Assembly (NCBI GenBank): GCA_003577005.1
Contig: QEUW01000129.1
Span: forward strand, 1-45,440
DNA: 45,440 bases
Source of the DNA: Chloroflexota bacterium
Lineage (GTDB): Bacteria; Chloroflexota; Anaerolineae; Caldilineales; Caldilineaceae
Reading direction: 5' to 3'
In this document: positions 11,201 to 18,790 of the stretch, one piece after another
How the letters are laid out: each line of letters starts with the position of its first letter
Position numbering within the stretch: the first letter of the stretch is position 1
Translations under genes and position numbers: made by a program
Notes under the pieces: generated by a model
Database searches by the model: none
Told to the model about the DNA's origin: nothing
The model's input: only the letters and a program-made list of their open reading frames with translations

Positions 11201-11530
11201 GTTCCCGGTAGGTGGTGAGGAATGCCGACCCTTGTGCATGCTGAGCCAGGGGATGTCCCCTTAGCTGATTAAGCGCAGTATTACACTGCAACTGCCACAT
11301 TGCCCCGTTATGTCACTCATCAGGGTGGGCTCAATAGGTTACGAGAACCTTTGGGCCCGTGACGAGCAAGTACGGACAACCTACGTTCGCTCCCATCGAA
11401 GGCTGGAGCGACACGATTCGGCTAGACAACTCGGATCGACAACCTATGGGTGTGACAGAAACATGCTGGCAAAAAGCACCTGGGGGCAAGCGAAAGATTG
11501 AAGGTCGGCCTTGCTGTTGAGTGCTAATTT
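11201..11530 (+). ncRNA. Candidate structured RNA of unknown family
   Basis: The gap 10931-11782 has no credible gene on either strand. Downstream of a 17-nt-spaced promoter the plus strand forms: AGGGG/CCCCT with an ATGT loop (about 11248-11261), GCAGT/ACTGC (11275-11279, 11285-11289), and a hairpin made of GGGCTCAA (11327-11334) with TTGGGCCC (11351-11358) plus AGGTT/AACCT around loop ACGAG. It also forms TCGCTCC/GGAGCGA (11387-11393, 11405-11411), and GCCGACC (11224-11230) can pair with GGTCGGC near 11503-11509, enclosing the set. The U-G pair in the 11327 stem works only in plus-strand RNA. I checked for tmRNA, SRP, RNase P and 6S signatures and did not find them. The 3' end is unclear: no terminator is obvious before crp. 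The rest of the gap shows nothing recognisable. Confidence 0.35.
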
Positions 11531-11782
11531 CGGGACAACGCATCAATGCACTATCCCGTAGTGACTCCTAAATTTCGAAGCAACTATGTGTAACCGGTAA
11601 TCTTGGGCTTTTTCTACGGGTGTTACAGACAATTAGAAATAGTATACCAGTAATTCCAAGTTGCGTCAAGGTACTTTTGTTAGAAAATAGCTACAAAAAT
11701 ACTACACCAATCGCTGACCGTTTCTGACGTTTTCACGACGAAGCGGTCAACGTTGGTGCGACAAGTGGTCAACGTATGGACA

Positions 11783-12517
11783 TCACCATTCCCAAACACC
11801 GGCAATTTCCTGCAGCATCTCCTGGTCGATCAGGTTGATGCGCCGATAGCCTAATTCAACCATGCCTTGCCGTTTGAAATCACGCAGGATCGCACTTACC
11901 GTTTCCCGATAGGTACCCAAATGATCGGCTAGCGACTGGTGGCTGACACCTTTGATGGCCCCTTGCTCATCGGCCAGGTCAAGCAACAACATCGCCAATC
12001 GCTCCGGCAATTTCTTGTAGGCTACATCTTCGAGGCTGTTCTCTACCTGTAACAGACGCTCGCCATAGGTCTGCAACAGACCCCAGCCCAAAATCGGGTA
12101 CTGCATGGTCAGGTTGCGCGCTTCCCCAGATGGGATGACCCAGATCGAAGAAGGCTCCGCGGCTTCGACAAAGGTGCTTGGATCGCTTGCATTGTCCAGC
12201 GCGCCTTCCCCAAAGATCGCACCCGGCTCCAACGTGGCGACAACGAGACGTCTGCCCTCATTGTTCGTGCAGATCAGGTTGACCTTGCCGCTCATCAGGA
12301 CATACATCTTGTGCGCCAGGTCATCCGACGTGGCAACCAATTGTCCCCGTTCTACATTTTGAACACGAATCACTTTATTAAACGCTGGATCTTCTTCTCG
12401 CAGCGCTGTCAGTGTCTGGGTCATATTGTTAGCGTCTGGAGACTGCACCGCCAGGCCCAGCGTAAGCGGGTGATGAAGTCCAGTACGCGGGTTGAAATCA
12501 CTCTTATGAATTTTCAT
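11783..12517 (-). CDS. Crp/Fnr-family transcriptional regulator
   Basis: A 244-aa regulator from ATG 12517 (AAGGAG upstream); the frame is open to 12619 but that extension covers the promoter. The N-terminal cyclic-nucleotide-binding-like beta-roll spans about residues 45-150 (YVLMSGKVNLI, EPGAIFGEGAL). A dimer helix follows, then a C-terminal winged helix with recognition helix in SLADHLGTYRETVSAILRDF. FGEGAL resembles the CRP phosphate-binding cassette, but the usual Arg-Ser/Thr of cAMP binders is not clear, and no Fnr-type Cys cluster is seen, so the ligand is unknown. A promoter bracketed by a 9-bp inverted repeat lies upstream. Confidence 0.88.
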   Translation of the reverse strand: MKIHKSDFNPRTGLHHPLTLGLAVQSPDANNMTQTLTALREEDPAFNKVIRVQNVERGQLVATSDDLAHKMYVLMSGKVNLICTNNEGRRLVVATLEPGAIFGEGALDNASDPSTFVEAAEPSSIWVIPSGEARNLTMQYPILGWGLLQTYGERLLQVENSLEDVAYKKLPERLAMLLLDLADEQGAIKGVSHQSLADHLGTYRETVSAILRDFKRQGMVELGYRRINLIDQEMLQEIAGVWEW

Positions 12518-12588
12518 GACAAGTCCACTCCTTGTGGCATTTCTTATTGGATTGCTCCCTGCCAGGCAAATCCGCCCCGTTACAAATA

Positions 12589-12639
12589 CTAGACAAAACC
12601 TATACAACAATTGAACCACAATCCAACTCGTTTGTCTAG
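12589..12639 (-). promoter_or_regulatory. crp-type gene promoter bracketed by a 9-bp inverted repeat
   Basis: On the minus strand, TTGGAT (12626-12621), 16-nt spacer, TATAGG (12604-12599). The arms CTAGACAAA (12589-12597) and TTTGTCTAG (12631-12639) lie exactly outside the two promoter boxes. They could be paired operator half-sites; the sequence is unlike the CRP (TGTGA) or FNR (TTGAT) half-sites. Confidence 0.5.
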
Positions 12640-12693
12640 CCCTATCTGATGAGAGTTTGCTTAAAGCTTGCTTTCGCTCTCTATTGCCTCTGT

Positions 12694-12724
12694 CTTATCG
12701 CCCTCATCTCTTCAGGGCGATAAG
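12694..12724. repeat. Palindromic hairpin upstream of the Crp/Fnr gene
   Basis: CTTATCGCCCT (12694-12704) and AGGGCGATAAG (12714-12724): a perfect 11-bp stem, 9-nt loop. No T-run on either strand, so not a standard terminator. A weaker TTCCCTG/CAGGGAA pair follows at 12801-12832. The gap 12725-13053 holds no gene that I can support. Confidence 0.7.
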
Positions 12725-12993
12725 ATATAGGTAATTAGAATGGTATCATACTTACATTGGAACAAGATTGGAGAATTGTTGGCATTCTGTTAGGATTTAT
12801 TTCCCTGGGATAACAAAGTCACTGGCAGGGAATAGATAACCCTATATCCACGCTGTGGAGAAAAAGTTCCTCAATTGATCAGTACGCACAACAGGTGTAT
12901 TTGTTGCAATCCTGATACTTGTACCCGCGGGGAAAAGTTGGGCCGGACGTTCCCAGGTCCAGTTGATAGAAGGCATATACACTGTACACAGGA

Positions 12994-13027
12994 GGGCTCG
13001 CCTTTGGACGTTTACAAAGGTAAGCCC
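12994..13027. repeat. Palindromic hairpin after the isoprenyl-synthase-like gene
   Basis: GGGCT..CCTTTG (12994-13006) pairs with CAAAGG..AGCCC (13015-13027): 11 Watson-Crick pairs with one mismatch and one wobble between the blocks. It lies 27 nt past the stop of the minus-strand gene at 13054. No T-run follows on that strand. Confidence 0.6.
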
Positions 13028-13053
13028 ATGACATCAATGCGGCTGGCTCCTGG

Positions 13054-13761
13054 TCAGAGCGGGGTGTTGGTGGCGGCGATAAACTCTTGTACAGCTTGCC
13101 AGCGTCTTCGCTGAAAAGTCACTTCTTCCGGCGCTAACCGCCCGCTTCGGAGGAGTTCTTGGCCGAGCGCGATCGTCTTGGTTGCCTCGTCGCTCGTCTC
13201 ACTGGCTAAGACTGTCGCTGCCAGCAGGCCAGCGTCTACCACCTCTTCGTCTTCGCCAAAGGGACCTGCTTCAGCCTCGAACAGCCGCCGCAGGTGCCCC
13301 TCGCTCACCGTTTGGAGCGCACGCGCAAAGATCGCGACCACCTGCGGCTCGTCTGTCTGTGCCGCCAGCACCGCCGACCGGCTAAAGCAATAGTCTCCCG
13401 CCAGGATGACGCTGCCCATCCACGAGCGGTCATCCTCTTGCCCGCCGCCCCATTCACGGCGCAACAGGAGTTTATGGATGACAAGGGCCAGCCGCAGCAT
13501 CTCCAGCGCTGCAGCCAGCAGGACTCGCTGTTTGCACAGCAGCGGCGTGTCCTGGCGACCTACACTCGCCGCCAAGATCACGCCCACGCGTTGTGGAGAG
13601 AGTGATTCGGCAAGCTGGCTGCGCACCAGTTCGCTCAGTGGGGGCTGCAACTCATCAAGAGCCTCTGTCAGTTGGCGCTGTACGGCCTCAAATTCGCGCT
13701 GTAGATCGGCATCAGAAAATAGGTCTCTGGATCTCGTTGGCGCGGCATCTCTCTGGATCAA
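13054..13761 (-). CDS. Degenerate isoprenyl diphosphate synthase-like protein
   Basis: A 235-aa protein whose middle reads like a trans-isoprenyl diphosphate synthase: LAAALEMLRLALVIH, then GSVILAGDYCFSRSA, then ARALQTVSEGHLRRL, in the order seen in polyprenyl/GGPP synthases. The first Asp-rich motif, normally HDDxxD, is replaced by IHKLLLR (residues 95-101). The C-terminal half with the second Asp-rich motif is missing (235 versus ~320 aa). Catalysis is therefore unlikely; a regulatory or non-catalytic subunit is my inference. The start is TTG 13761, overlapping the CarH-like stop by 4 nt (TTGA), so it is translationally coupled to that gene. Family assignment rests on motif reading only. 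Confidence 0.7.
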   Translation of the reverse strand: MIQRDAAPTRSRDLFSDADLQREFEAVQRQLTEALDELQPPLSELVRSQLAESLSPQRVGVILAASVGRQDTPLLCKQRVLLAAALEMLRLALVIHKLLLRREWGGGQEDDRSWMGSVILAGDYCFSRSAVLAAQTDEPQVVAIFARALQTVSEGHLRRLFEAEAGPFGEDEEVVDAGLLAATVLASETSDEATKTIALGQELLRSGRLAPEEVTFQRRRWQAVQEFIAATNTPL

Positions 13762-14765
13762 AAGTCGTTCCTATCTGTTAATAGCAACCGATTTGTTTGG
13801 ATAACGGCCTCATAGGCGCTATCGCCCATGTAGACACCGCTGATATTGTTGCGTAGCTCTGGCTGTTCACAAAAGATGCGCCCACCGTAGCCGATGATCG
13901 GCGGATGCGGCTCGATCTGCGCCAGAGTGGCAGCCAGCCGGGCCAGTTCGCTCGACGCTTCGGTGGTGCAGGCACTCAGCAGGATCAGCGCAGGCTGTTC
14001 ACGTTCTACCGCCAGGACAAAGTCCGCAATCGGTATATCTTTGCCAATATAGCGTGCTCGATAGCCGGCCCGGCGCAGATAGATGACCAGCAACAACGAC
14101 CCAATCTCATGTTGCTCTGCCGGGGCGCAGGCCACCCAAATCAGCGCCCCGCGTTGGGGATTGTTGACGCTTTGCAAAATGACACTAAGTCGTTGTAGCA
14201 AAAAGTTGGTAGCGTAATGTTCTACGGTCACACTTGCTTCCCCGCGGTGCCAACGTTCGCCGATCTCGACCAGTGCGGGCACTATGATCTGTTCACCCAC
14301 ATATTCCAGCGGATAGAGGGCAAATGCCTCGGTCAGCACCTGCTCGGCAGCAAGTTCATTAAAGTGAGTCAAGGCGTTGAGCAGATCCCGCGACAACTCA
14401 TTACTGCCGCGTACGTCCGGCAGGCGCGATACCGAGGTCTGCAACGACGAAAGCTGGCTGCCATTGGCTCTGGGCAAGACCACATTCTCCAGGCCATTCG
14501 CTTCTTCGGCCAGCGTATCCAACCAGGAGACGGCCTGGCTGATCGCCATCCCGGCATCCACCTGGTCTTTGAGCCAGCGGATCATCGCAACATCCCGGTC
14601 CGAATAGAGCCGGTAGCCGCTCTCGGTCCGCTGAGGCTGGCAGACCTGATAGCGGCGCTCCCAGGCGCGTAAGGTGCTGGGGCTGATCCCAGTTGCCTGC
14701 ACCACTGCCTTGATGTTATACAGCGGTGTCGCCGGAAAATCGCTCAAATAAACGCCACTGCTCAC
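13758..14765 (-). CDS. carH: CarH/LitR-like MerR regulator with cobalamin-binding domain
   Basis: Adenosylcobalamin-dependent light-sensing repressors of this family bind DNA as tetramers in the dark and fall apart on illumination. The 335 aa have a MerR-type DNA-binding domain (residues 14-85: YNIKAVVQATGISPSTLRAW, ESGYRLYSDRD), a four-helix cap domain and a C-terminal B12-binding Rossmann domain. The cap carries the CarH signature W172-x9-E182-H183. H173, beside the Trp, corresponds to the upper axial ligand of Thermus CarH. The B12 domain has E217-Q-H219-E-I-G222, the ExHxxG lower-ligand motif. The start is GTG 14765 after GAGGT. In other bacteria such regulators control carotenoid genes; here the coupled downstream gene is an isoprenyl-synthase relative. 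Confidence 0.85.
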   Translation of the reverse strand: MSSGVYLSDFPATPLYNIKAVVQATGISPSTLRAWERRYQVCQPQRTESGYRLYSDRDVAMIRWLKDQVDAGMAISQAVSWLDTLAEEANGLENVVLPRANGSQLSSLQTSVSRLPDVRGSNELSRDLLNALTHFNELAAEQVLTEAFALYPLEYVGEQIIVPALVEIGERWHRGEASVTVEHYATNFLLQRLSVILQSVNNPQRGALIWVACAPAEQHEIGSLLLVIYLRRAGYRARYIGKDIPIADFVLAVEREQPALILLSACTTEASSELARLAATLAQIEPHPPIIGYGGRIFCEQPELRNNISGVYMGDSAYEAVIQTNRLLLTDRNDF

Positions 14766-14810
14766 GCTACCTCAACTCTCAGTGCTTGCGCCCGACTTGC
14801 ACCAGAATCG

Positions 14811-14829
14811 TCTATGGATTGTACATAGA
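14811..14829. promoter_or_regulatory. Candidate CarH operator
   Basis: TCTATG (14811-14816) and CATAGA (14824-14829) form an inverted repeat around a 7-nt centre, with TGTACA at 14820-14825. TGTACA-type cores occur in described CarA/CarH sites. It overlaps the predicted transcription start of carH, which fits autorepression. This is inference. Confidence 0.45.
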
Positions 14830-14832
14830 TAG

Positions 14833-14861
14833 ATCATACCACAAAGTGCGGCCCAGCTCAA
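14833..14861 (-). promoter_or_regulatory. Promoter of carH and the isoprenyl-synthase-like gene
   Basis: On the minus strand, TTGAGC (14861-14856), 17-nt spacer, TATGAT (14838-14833); predicted start near 14826, leader ~60 nt. Confidence 0.6.
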
Positions 14862-15020
14862 CCAACCAGAGCGCTGATCGGCACATCGCAAGCGTGCGGG
14901 TTTTTGTATGGTAGGGGCGCGTGAAAAGGCGGGTTACGCTGAGTGGTGGTCAATACGCCAGCTTGCCGGCGTTGTCGTGGCGCAAGAAGATCGCCAATAC
15001 CATAACAAACCACAAAGCTT

Positions 15021-15099
15021 CGGTGCAACCATTCGGGCTGGATAGGGCAGGCCAGCCGGGAACCGGCGAGCGGCCCATCCAGCCCGAATGGTTGCACCG
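15021..15099. repeat. Long perfect inverted repeat (23-bp arms)
   Basis: Arms 15021-15043 and 15077-15099 are perfectly complementary over 23 bp (core ATTCGGGCTGGAT). The 33-nt spacer contains a further GCCGG/CCGGC stem. It lies between the end of the sulfur operon and the carH promoter. No T-run, no coding content. The surrounding gap 14862-15165 holds nothing else except the hairpin at 15133. Confidence 0.85.
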
Positions 15100-15132
15100 G
15101 TTAATCTGCAATAAGCTGTATAAACTGTGAGC

Positions 15133-15149
15133 GCTGACTCACGGTCAGC
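15133..15149 (-). terminator. Hairpin after the sulfur operon, possible terminator
   Basis: GCTGAC/GTCAGC, 6 bp with loop TCACG, 17 nt past the FmdB-like stop. The minus-strand continuation (GCTCACAGTTTAT) has only a weak T-run, so termination is uncertain. Confidence 0.4.
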
Positions 15150-15165
15150 TCGGAGGGCGGATCCC

Positions 15166-15369
15166 TCAGGCGCCGCCGGGGGCGCATGGCGTACGGGCGT
15201 TTGCCAGCTGCCGTTGATTCCCGCCGCGGAAGGCAAAGGTAGAGAGCTTTTTCTGCACCTGGGTGCTCTGGCAGGTGGGGCAGAGAACGCCGTCTAGGTT
15301 GTTTGCGCTGCGCACCAGTTGCTCAAAAGTGGCGCCGCAACGGGTGCAGACGAACTCATATAGGGGCAT
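15166..15369 (-). CDS. FmdB-family zinc-ribbon protein
   Basis: A 67-aa small zinc ribbon: MPLYEFVCTRCGATFEQL at the N-terminus, with CxxC (C8, C11) and a second CPTC pair around residues 35-38. These are the usual four zinc ligands of the FmdB/putative regulatory zinc-ribbon family. The C-terminal tail is low-complexity. It is the last gene of the minus-strand sulfur operon, 44 nt after the YeeE-like gene. Its role is unknown; FmdB was first described as a possible regulator of formamidase and amidase genes. Confidence 0.85.
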   Translation of the reverse strand: MPLYEFVCTRCGATFEQLVRSANNLDGVLCPTCQSTQVQKKLSTFAFRGGNQRQLANARTPCAPGGA

Positions 15370-15413
15370 TGTTTATTTCTCCTGCGACGATTGCGTGGTG
15401 GTACAAAGAATGG

Positions 15414-15911
15414 CTATCCGCAACCGCCACCGGCGGTGGATCTCGCCGGTTCGCCTGACGAACGGTCAGCCGTAGACGCGAATTGCATGCGTGGTTTCGC
15501 CTCAACCAGCCATTGATAAGCCATCGAGCCGGCGATAAAGGCGCCCAGGAAGAGTAGAGGGTTCCTCAAGTCCAGAGCCAACCCCGCAAGGCCAGGACCG
15601 GGACAGTAGCCGCTGATCCCCCAGCCGATGCCAAAGAGCGCCGCCCCCAACACCAGCGGCCGGTCGATCTGCTGTCGCAGCGGAACGTGGAATTGCTCGG
15701 CCAATACCGGCTGTGGCCGGCGCAGCACAAAGCGGAAGCTGACCACGGTCACCCCAACCGCACCGGCCAGCACAAAGAGGAGCGTGGGGTCCCACGTGCC
15801 AAATAAGTCCAAAAAGTTGAGCACTCGGCTGCGGTCCACCATCTGGGAGAGCGCCAGGCCCAATCCGAACAAGATACCGGCCACCAAGGTCGTGCTGTGC
15901 TGTTTGATCAC
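15414..15911 (-). CDS. YeeE/YedE-like half permease (DUF6691 type)
   Basis: A ~165-aa inner-membrane protein with four to five hydrophobic segments and the family motif FGIGWGISGYCPGPGLAGLA, containing the conserved Cys of the YeeE/YedE sulfur-compound transporters. GTG 15911 follows GGGAGG by 9 nt; an in-frame TTG at 15938 would put the ribosome site inside the gene, so 15911 is preferred. It follows the TauE-YeeE fusion by ~60 nt. In other genomes this type lies beside a partner carrying the NGCTSGHG motif; here the partner is the C-terminal half of the fusion. The C-terminal tail ends GGGCG. Confidence 0.85.
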   Translation of the reverse strand: MIKQHSTTLVAGILFGLGLALSQMVDRSRVLNFLDLFGTWDPTLLFVLAGAVGVTVVSFRFVLRRPQPVLAEQFHVPLRQQIDRPLVLGAALFGIGWGISGYCPGPGLAGLALDLRNPLLFLGAFIAGSMAYQWLVEAKPRMQFASTADRSSGEPARSTAGGGCG

Positions 15912-15970
15912 AATCAATATCCTCCCTGTGATCCCCAATCATCTTTATAAAAAGACGCAGGGGCGTCACC

Positions 15971-17212
15971 CTACAACGAGATCCCCAGGATCTGCCGCAA
16001 CACAAAGACCGTCACCGCTGCCGTTCCCAAAAACGTAATGACGGCAACCGCCGAGCGTGGCGAGAGCCGGCCCAGCCCACAGACCCCATGTCCGCTGGTG
16101 CAGCCGTTGCCCATGCGGGTGCCGATCCCGACTAGCAGCCCGCCGATGATCATGGCGGCCGGGGCAAAGTTGCTCGCCGGTGTTGGGGTGACAGCCAGCC
16201 ACCATTCGTAGATGCCGGCGCCCAGCACGATGCCCGCAATAAAGAGCCAGCGCCAAAAGGCTTCCCGGCGCTGCGTGCTCACCGCATCATGCACGATGCC
16301 GCTGACCCCGGCGATCCGGCCGTTCATGACCAGTAGAATGGTGGCGCTCAGCCCAATGAGGACCCCGCCGACAAGGGCGGCGGGCAGGTTCACCGTCACG
16401 CCAGTAAAGAAAGTTTCCTGTAAACTCGCAAACATTGCAGCTACCTTCTCCGAACGCACCAAAAGTTTTCCAACGTTATCGTACAGCAAAAAGAGCGCCA
16501 GGGCGACGACAAAGATCGCAAAGCTGGTGCGCAGTTGCGCCGGCTTGATGACCCGCGCCAGTCGGGTGCCGGCCAGGCTGCCCACAATCCCGGCGCCGGC
16601 AAAGATTGCTACCGTTATCAGATCGACCGGACCGTTGTCCAGGTGACCCAGCACACCGGCCAGGCTGTTCATGGCGATGACGACAAGCGACGTGCCCACG
16701 GCCTGGCGAATGGGTAAACCCACGAGCATCACCAGCGCAGGGACGATGAGAAAGCCGCCGCCCACCCCCAGGAAGCCGGTCAATACGCCCACGCCGGCGC
16801 CACTGGCGACGGTCACCCACCCACTGCGACCGTTTTCGTCCTGCTCCAGGGGGGGCTTGCTAAAGATCATCAGCAAACCGACAGCGATCATGAGCAGTGC
16901 AAAGAGAATCATCAAGACTGTGGGCGGCAGCGACTTGGAGAGCCCCGCCGACAGATAGGCCGCCACCATCCCGACGCCGCCAAAGACCAATGCCACCCGC
17001 CAGTTCAATGTCCCCTGTGCCCGGTGAAAGAAGGCGCCCATCGAGGCATTGGCGCCCACGATCATCAGCGACGCCGTCATCGCCGCCTGCGGGCTCTGCC
17101 CGACGATATAGACCAGGGCTGGGACGGTGAGGATCGAACCGCCGCCGCCGAGAAAACCAAGCGACAGGCCGATGAGAAAACCAAGTACGAGATCGATTAG
17201 AATAGAGAACAT
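15971..17212 (-). CDS. TauE/SafE permease fused to a YeeE-type sulfur transporter domain
   Basis: 413 aa in two membrane halves. Residues 1 to ~262 are a TauE/SafE (sulfite/organosulfonate exporter) permease with its two glycine-rich repeats, [19 protein letters not shown] and [17 protein letters not shown]. Residues ~275-413 are a YeeE/YedE-type domain with [18 protein letters not shown], the Cys motif of thiosulfate-type importers. These are usually separate genes; the frame here is continuous with no sign of a join error. The neighbours are a CstB-like persulfide dioxygenase upstream and a complementary half-permease downstream. TauE next to CstB is also known from the staphylococcal cst locus. 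Substrate direction (sulfite out, thiosulfate in) is inferred. Confidence 0.88.
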   Translation of the reverse strand: MFSILIDLVLGFLIGLSLGFLGGGGSILTVPALVYIVGQSPQAAMTASLMIVGANASMGAFFHRAQGTLNWRVALVFGGVGMVAAYLSAGLSKSLPPTVLMILFALLMIAVGLLMIFSKPPLEQDENGRSGWVTVASGAGVGVLTGFLGVGGGFLIVPALVMLVGLPIRQAVGTSLVVIAMNSLAGVLGHLDNGPVDLITVAIFAGAGIVGSLAGTRLARVIKPAQLRTSFAIFVVALALFLLYDNVGKLLVRSEKVAAMFASLQETFFTGVTVNLPAALVGGVLIGLSATILLVMNGRIAGVSGIVHDAVSTQRREAFWRWLFIAGIVLGAGIYEWWLAVTPTPASNFAPAAMIIGGLLVGIGTRMGNGCTSGHGVCGLGRLSPRSAVAVITFLGTAAVTVFVLRQILGISL

Positions 17213-17246
17213 GATGTGCCGCTACTTTCTGCCCGCTTGCTGGCAA

Positions 17247-17388
17247 AAGGACAAGGTGACAAGGTGATAGGATGACAGGATGACCAGGTGCCCCTGAATG
17301 CACCACTCCATCCGGTGATACGGTCACCTTGTCACCATTTCACCTTGTCACCATTTCACCTTGTCACCATTTCACCTTGTCACCTGCC
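17247..17388. repeat. Word-iterated palindromic element with 16-bp tandem repeats
   Basis: The left part (17247-17294) repeats words such as AAGGTGACAAGGTGA and GGATGACA. The right part contains CACCTTGTCACCATTT three times exactly (17325-17340, 17341-17356, 17357-17372) plus 12 nt of a fourth copy (to 17384). GGTGACAAGGTGA at 17255-17267 pairs with any of them. Only the right arm has expanded. The element enters the 3' end of the CstB-like gene and supplies its stop codon (17380-17382). Confidence 0.9.
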
Positions 17389-18750
17389 ATCGCTCAAGTT
17401 GAGTACATTATGATAGCCGGTGGCGCGCAGCAGGCTGGCCGCGATCTGCGAGCGATAGCCGGTGGCGCACTGGGTGACGATCGTCTTATCGCGCGGTACT
17501 TCGTCCAGACGCTGCGGCAAAAAGCCCAGGGGAATATGTTTCGCCCCGGCCAAATGTTGTTCCAAATACTCGGATTGCCCGCGCACATCGACGACAACGA
17601 TGCCATTGCGCGACAGACGGTCGGCCAGTTCGCTGGCGCTGATCGTCGGCAGGTGCTCAGCCCCCCAGCGCACGACCTCTGCGGCAAAATAACCGGGCAC
17701 ATGGTCGACGCCTATGGCATGGAGTGCAGCCATGATGGCCGGCACCTGCTCCAATTCAGGCGTGATAAAATAGAAGGGCCGGTTATAGTCTACGAACCAG
17801 CCAATATAGGTCGAAAAGGTAGGGCTCGTGGCAGGGATGCTCAGTGTACCCGGTACATGCCCCTGGGCGTATGCCTCTGCACTCCGCAGATCGACCACCA
17901 GGTGGCCGGCCCGCAGCGCTGCCTCCAGCTCAGCCCGGCCGAGCTGTCTGGGCGCCGGTAAATTCCCGAGGAGTTCCGGCCCTAGCTTGTTGACCTTTTT
18001 CATCTGGGCAAAGTAGCGCGGTGGTTCCGGTTGTCCGGCCAGCAGCCAGCGCACAAAGGAGTCTTCGTCGCTAAACTGGAAGGCTGGATTGAAGAGCTTC
18101 TCATATCCCAGCGTCGTCGAAGGAACGGCGCCCAACGCCTTGCCACAGGCGCTCCCGGCGCCGTGACCAGGCCAGATCTGCAGATAGTCGGGCAGTTGTT
18201 TGAAGCGCTGCACCGTCTGGTAGCTGCGCCGGGCGCCGGCTTCTTTCGTCCCCTTGTAGCCCGCCGCCTCTTCGAGCAGGTCTGGCCGGCCGATGTCGCC
18301 GACAAAGAGGAAATCACCCGTAAAGATCCCCATCGGTTGATCCGCGGCTGCGGTATCGGTGAGGACAAAGGCAATATGCTCCGGGGTGTGGCCGGGTGTG
18401 TGCAGCACCTCGATCTTGATGTTGCCCACCATCCAGTTGTCGCCATCCCGCACAGCGATGACGTTTGGTTCGTGGACGTAGGCATATTTCCAGTCGGCAT
18501 CGCCCATATCGCTCAAATAGATGGTGGCGCCGGTCGCTGCCGCCAGTTCGCGAGCACCGCTTACAAAGTCGGCGTGGATGTGCGTCTCGGTTACGTGGGT
18601 AATGCGCAAGCCCTCTTTGGCGGCCAGCTTGACATAGGGCTGGATCTCCCGCATCGGGTCGATCACCAGGGCTTCGCCGGTCTTGGCGCAACCAACCAAA
18701 TAGGATGCTTGGGCTAGATTTTCGTCATAAAAGTAGCGCAGAATCATCAA
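17380..18750 (-). CDS. CstB-like persulfide dioxygenase fused to two rhodanese domains
   Basis: Oxidises persulfide sulfur to sulfite/thiosulfate with a mononuclear iron. 456 aa, the CstB layout. A metallo-beta-lactamase domain (1 to ~250) has H57-x-H59-x-D61 in THIHADFVSG, then HTPGHTPEHIA, TGDFLFVGD and the late ligand in WPGHGAGS. A first rhodanese fold without active Cys spans about 270-360. A C-terminal rhodanese has C428 in CATGYRS. The C-terminus is abrupt: the usual final NLxGGxxAW stretch is replaced by NLSDGR, with the last Arg and the stop inside an intergenic repeat. It lies between a membrane rhodanese and the TauE-YeeE fusion. Confidence 0.9.
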   Translation of the reverse strand: MMILRYFYDENLAQASYLVGCAKTGEALVIDPMREIQPYVKLAAKEGLRITHVTETHIHADFVSGARELAAATGATIYLSDMGDADWKYAYVHEPNVIAVRDGDNWMVGNIKIEVLHTPGHTPEHIAFVLTDTAAADQPMGIFTGDFLFVGDIGRPDLLEEAAGYKGTKEAGARRSYQTVQRFKQLPDYLQIWPGHGAGSACGKALGAVPSTTLGYEKLFNPAFQFSDEDSFVRWLLAGQPEPPRYFAQMKKVNKLGPELLGNLPAPRQLGRAELEAALRAGHLVVDLRSAEAYAQGHVPGTLSIPATSPTFSTYIGWFVDYNRPFYFITPELEQVPAIMAALHAIGVDHVPGYFAAEVVRWGAEHLPTISASELADRLSRNGIVVVDVRGQSEYLEQHLAGAKHIPLGFLPQRLDEVPRDKTIVTQCATGYRSQIAASLLRATGYHNVLNLSDGR

Positions 18751-18790
18751 TCGGCTCCTTCTAAATTTCTCTGTATTTAGTTCACAATCA

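Noticed and set aside
11310..11330. CTGATGAG on the minus strand considered as a hammerhead ribozyme core
   Set aside because: The matching GAAA element and stems II/III are missing.
11310..11501. 63-codon frame in the rho-crp gap
   Set aside because: No ribosome site, no family resemblance, and it overlaps strong RNA hairpins.
17325..17384. Tandem 16-bp repeats considered as a CRISPR array
   Set aside because: The repeats are contiguous, with no unique spacers, and no cas genes are near.
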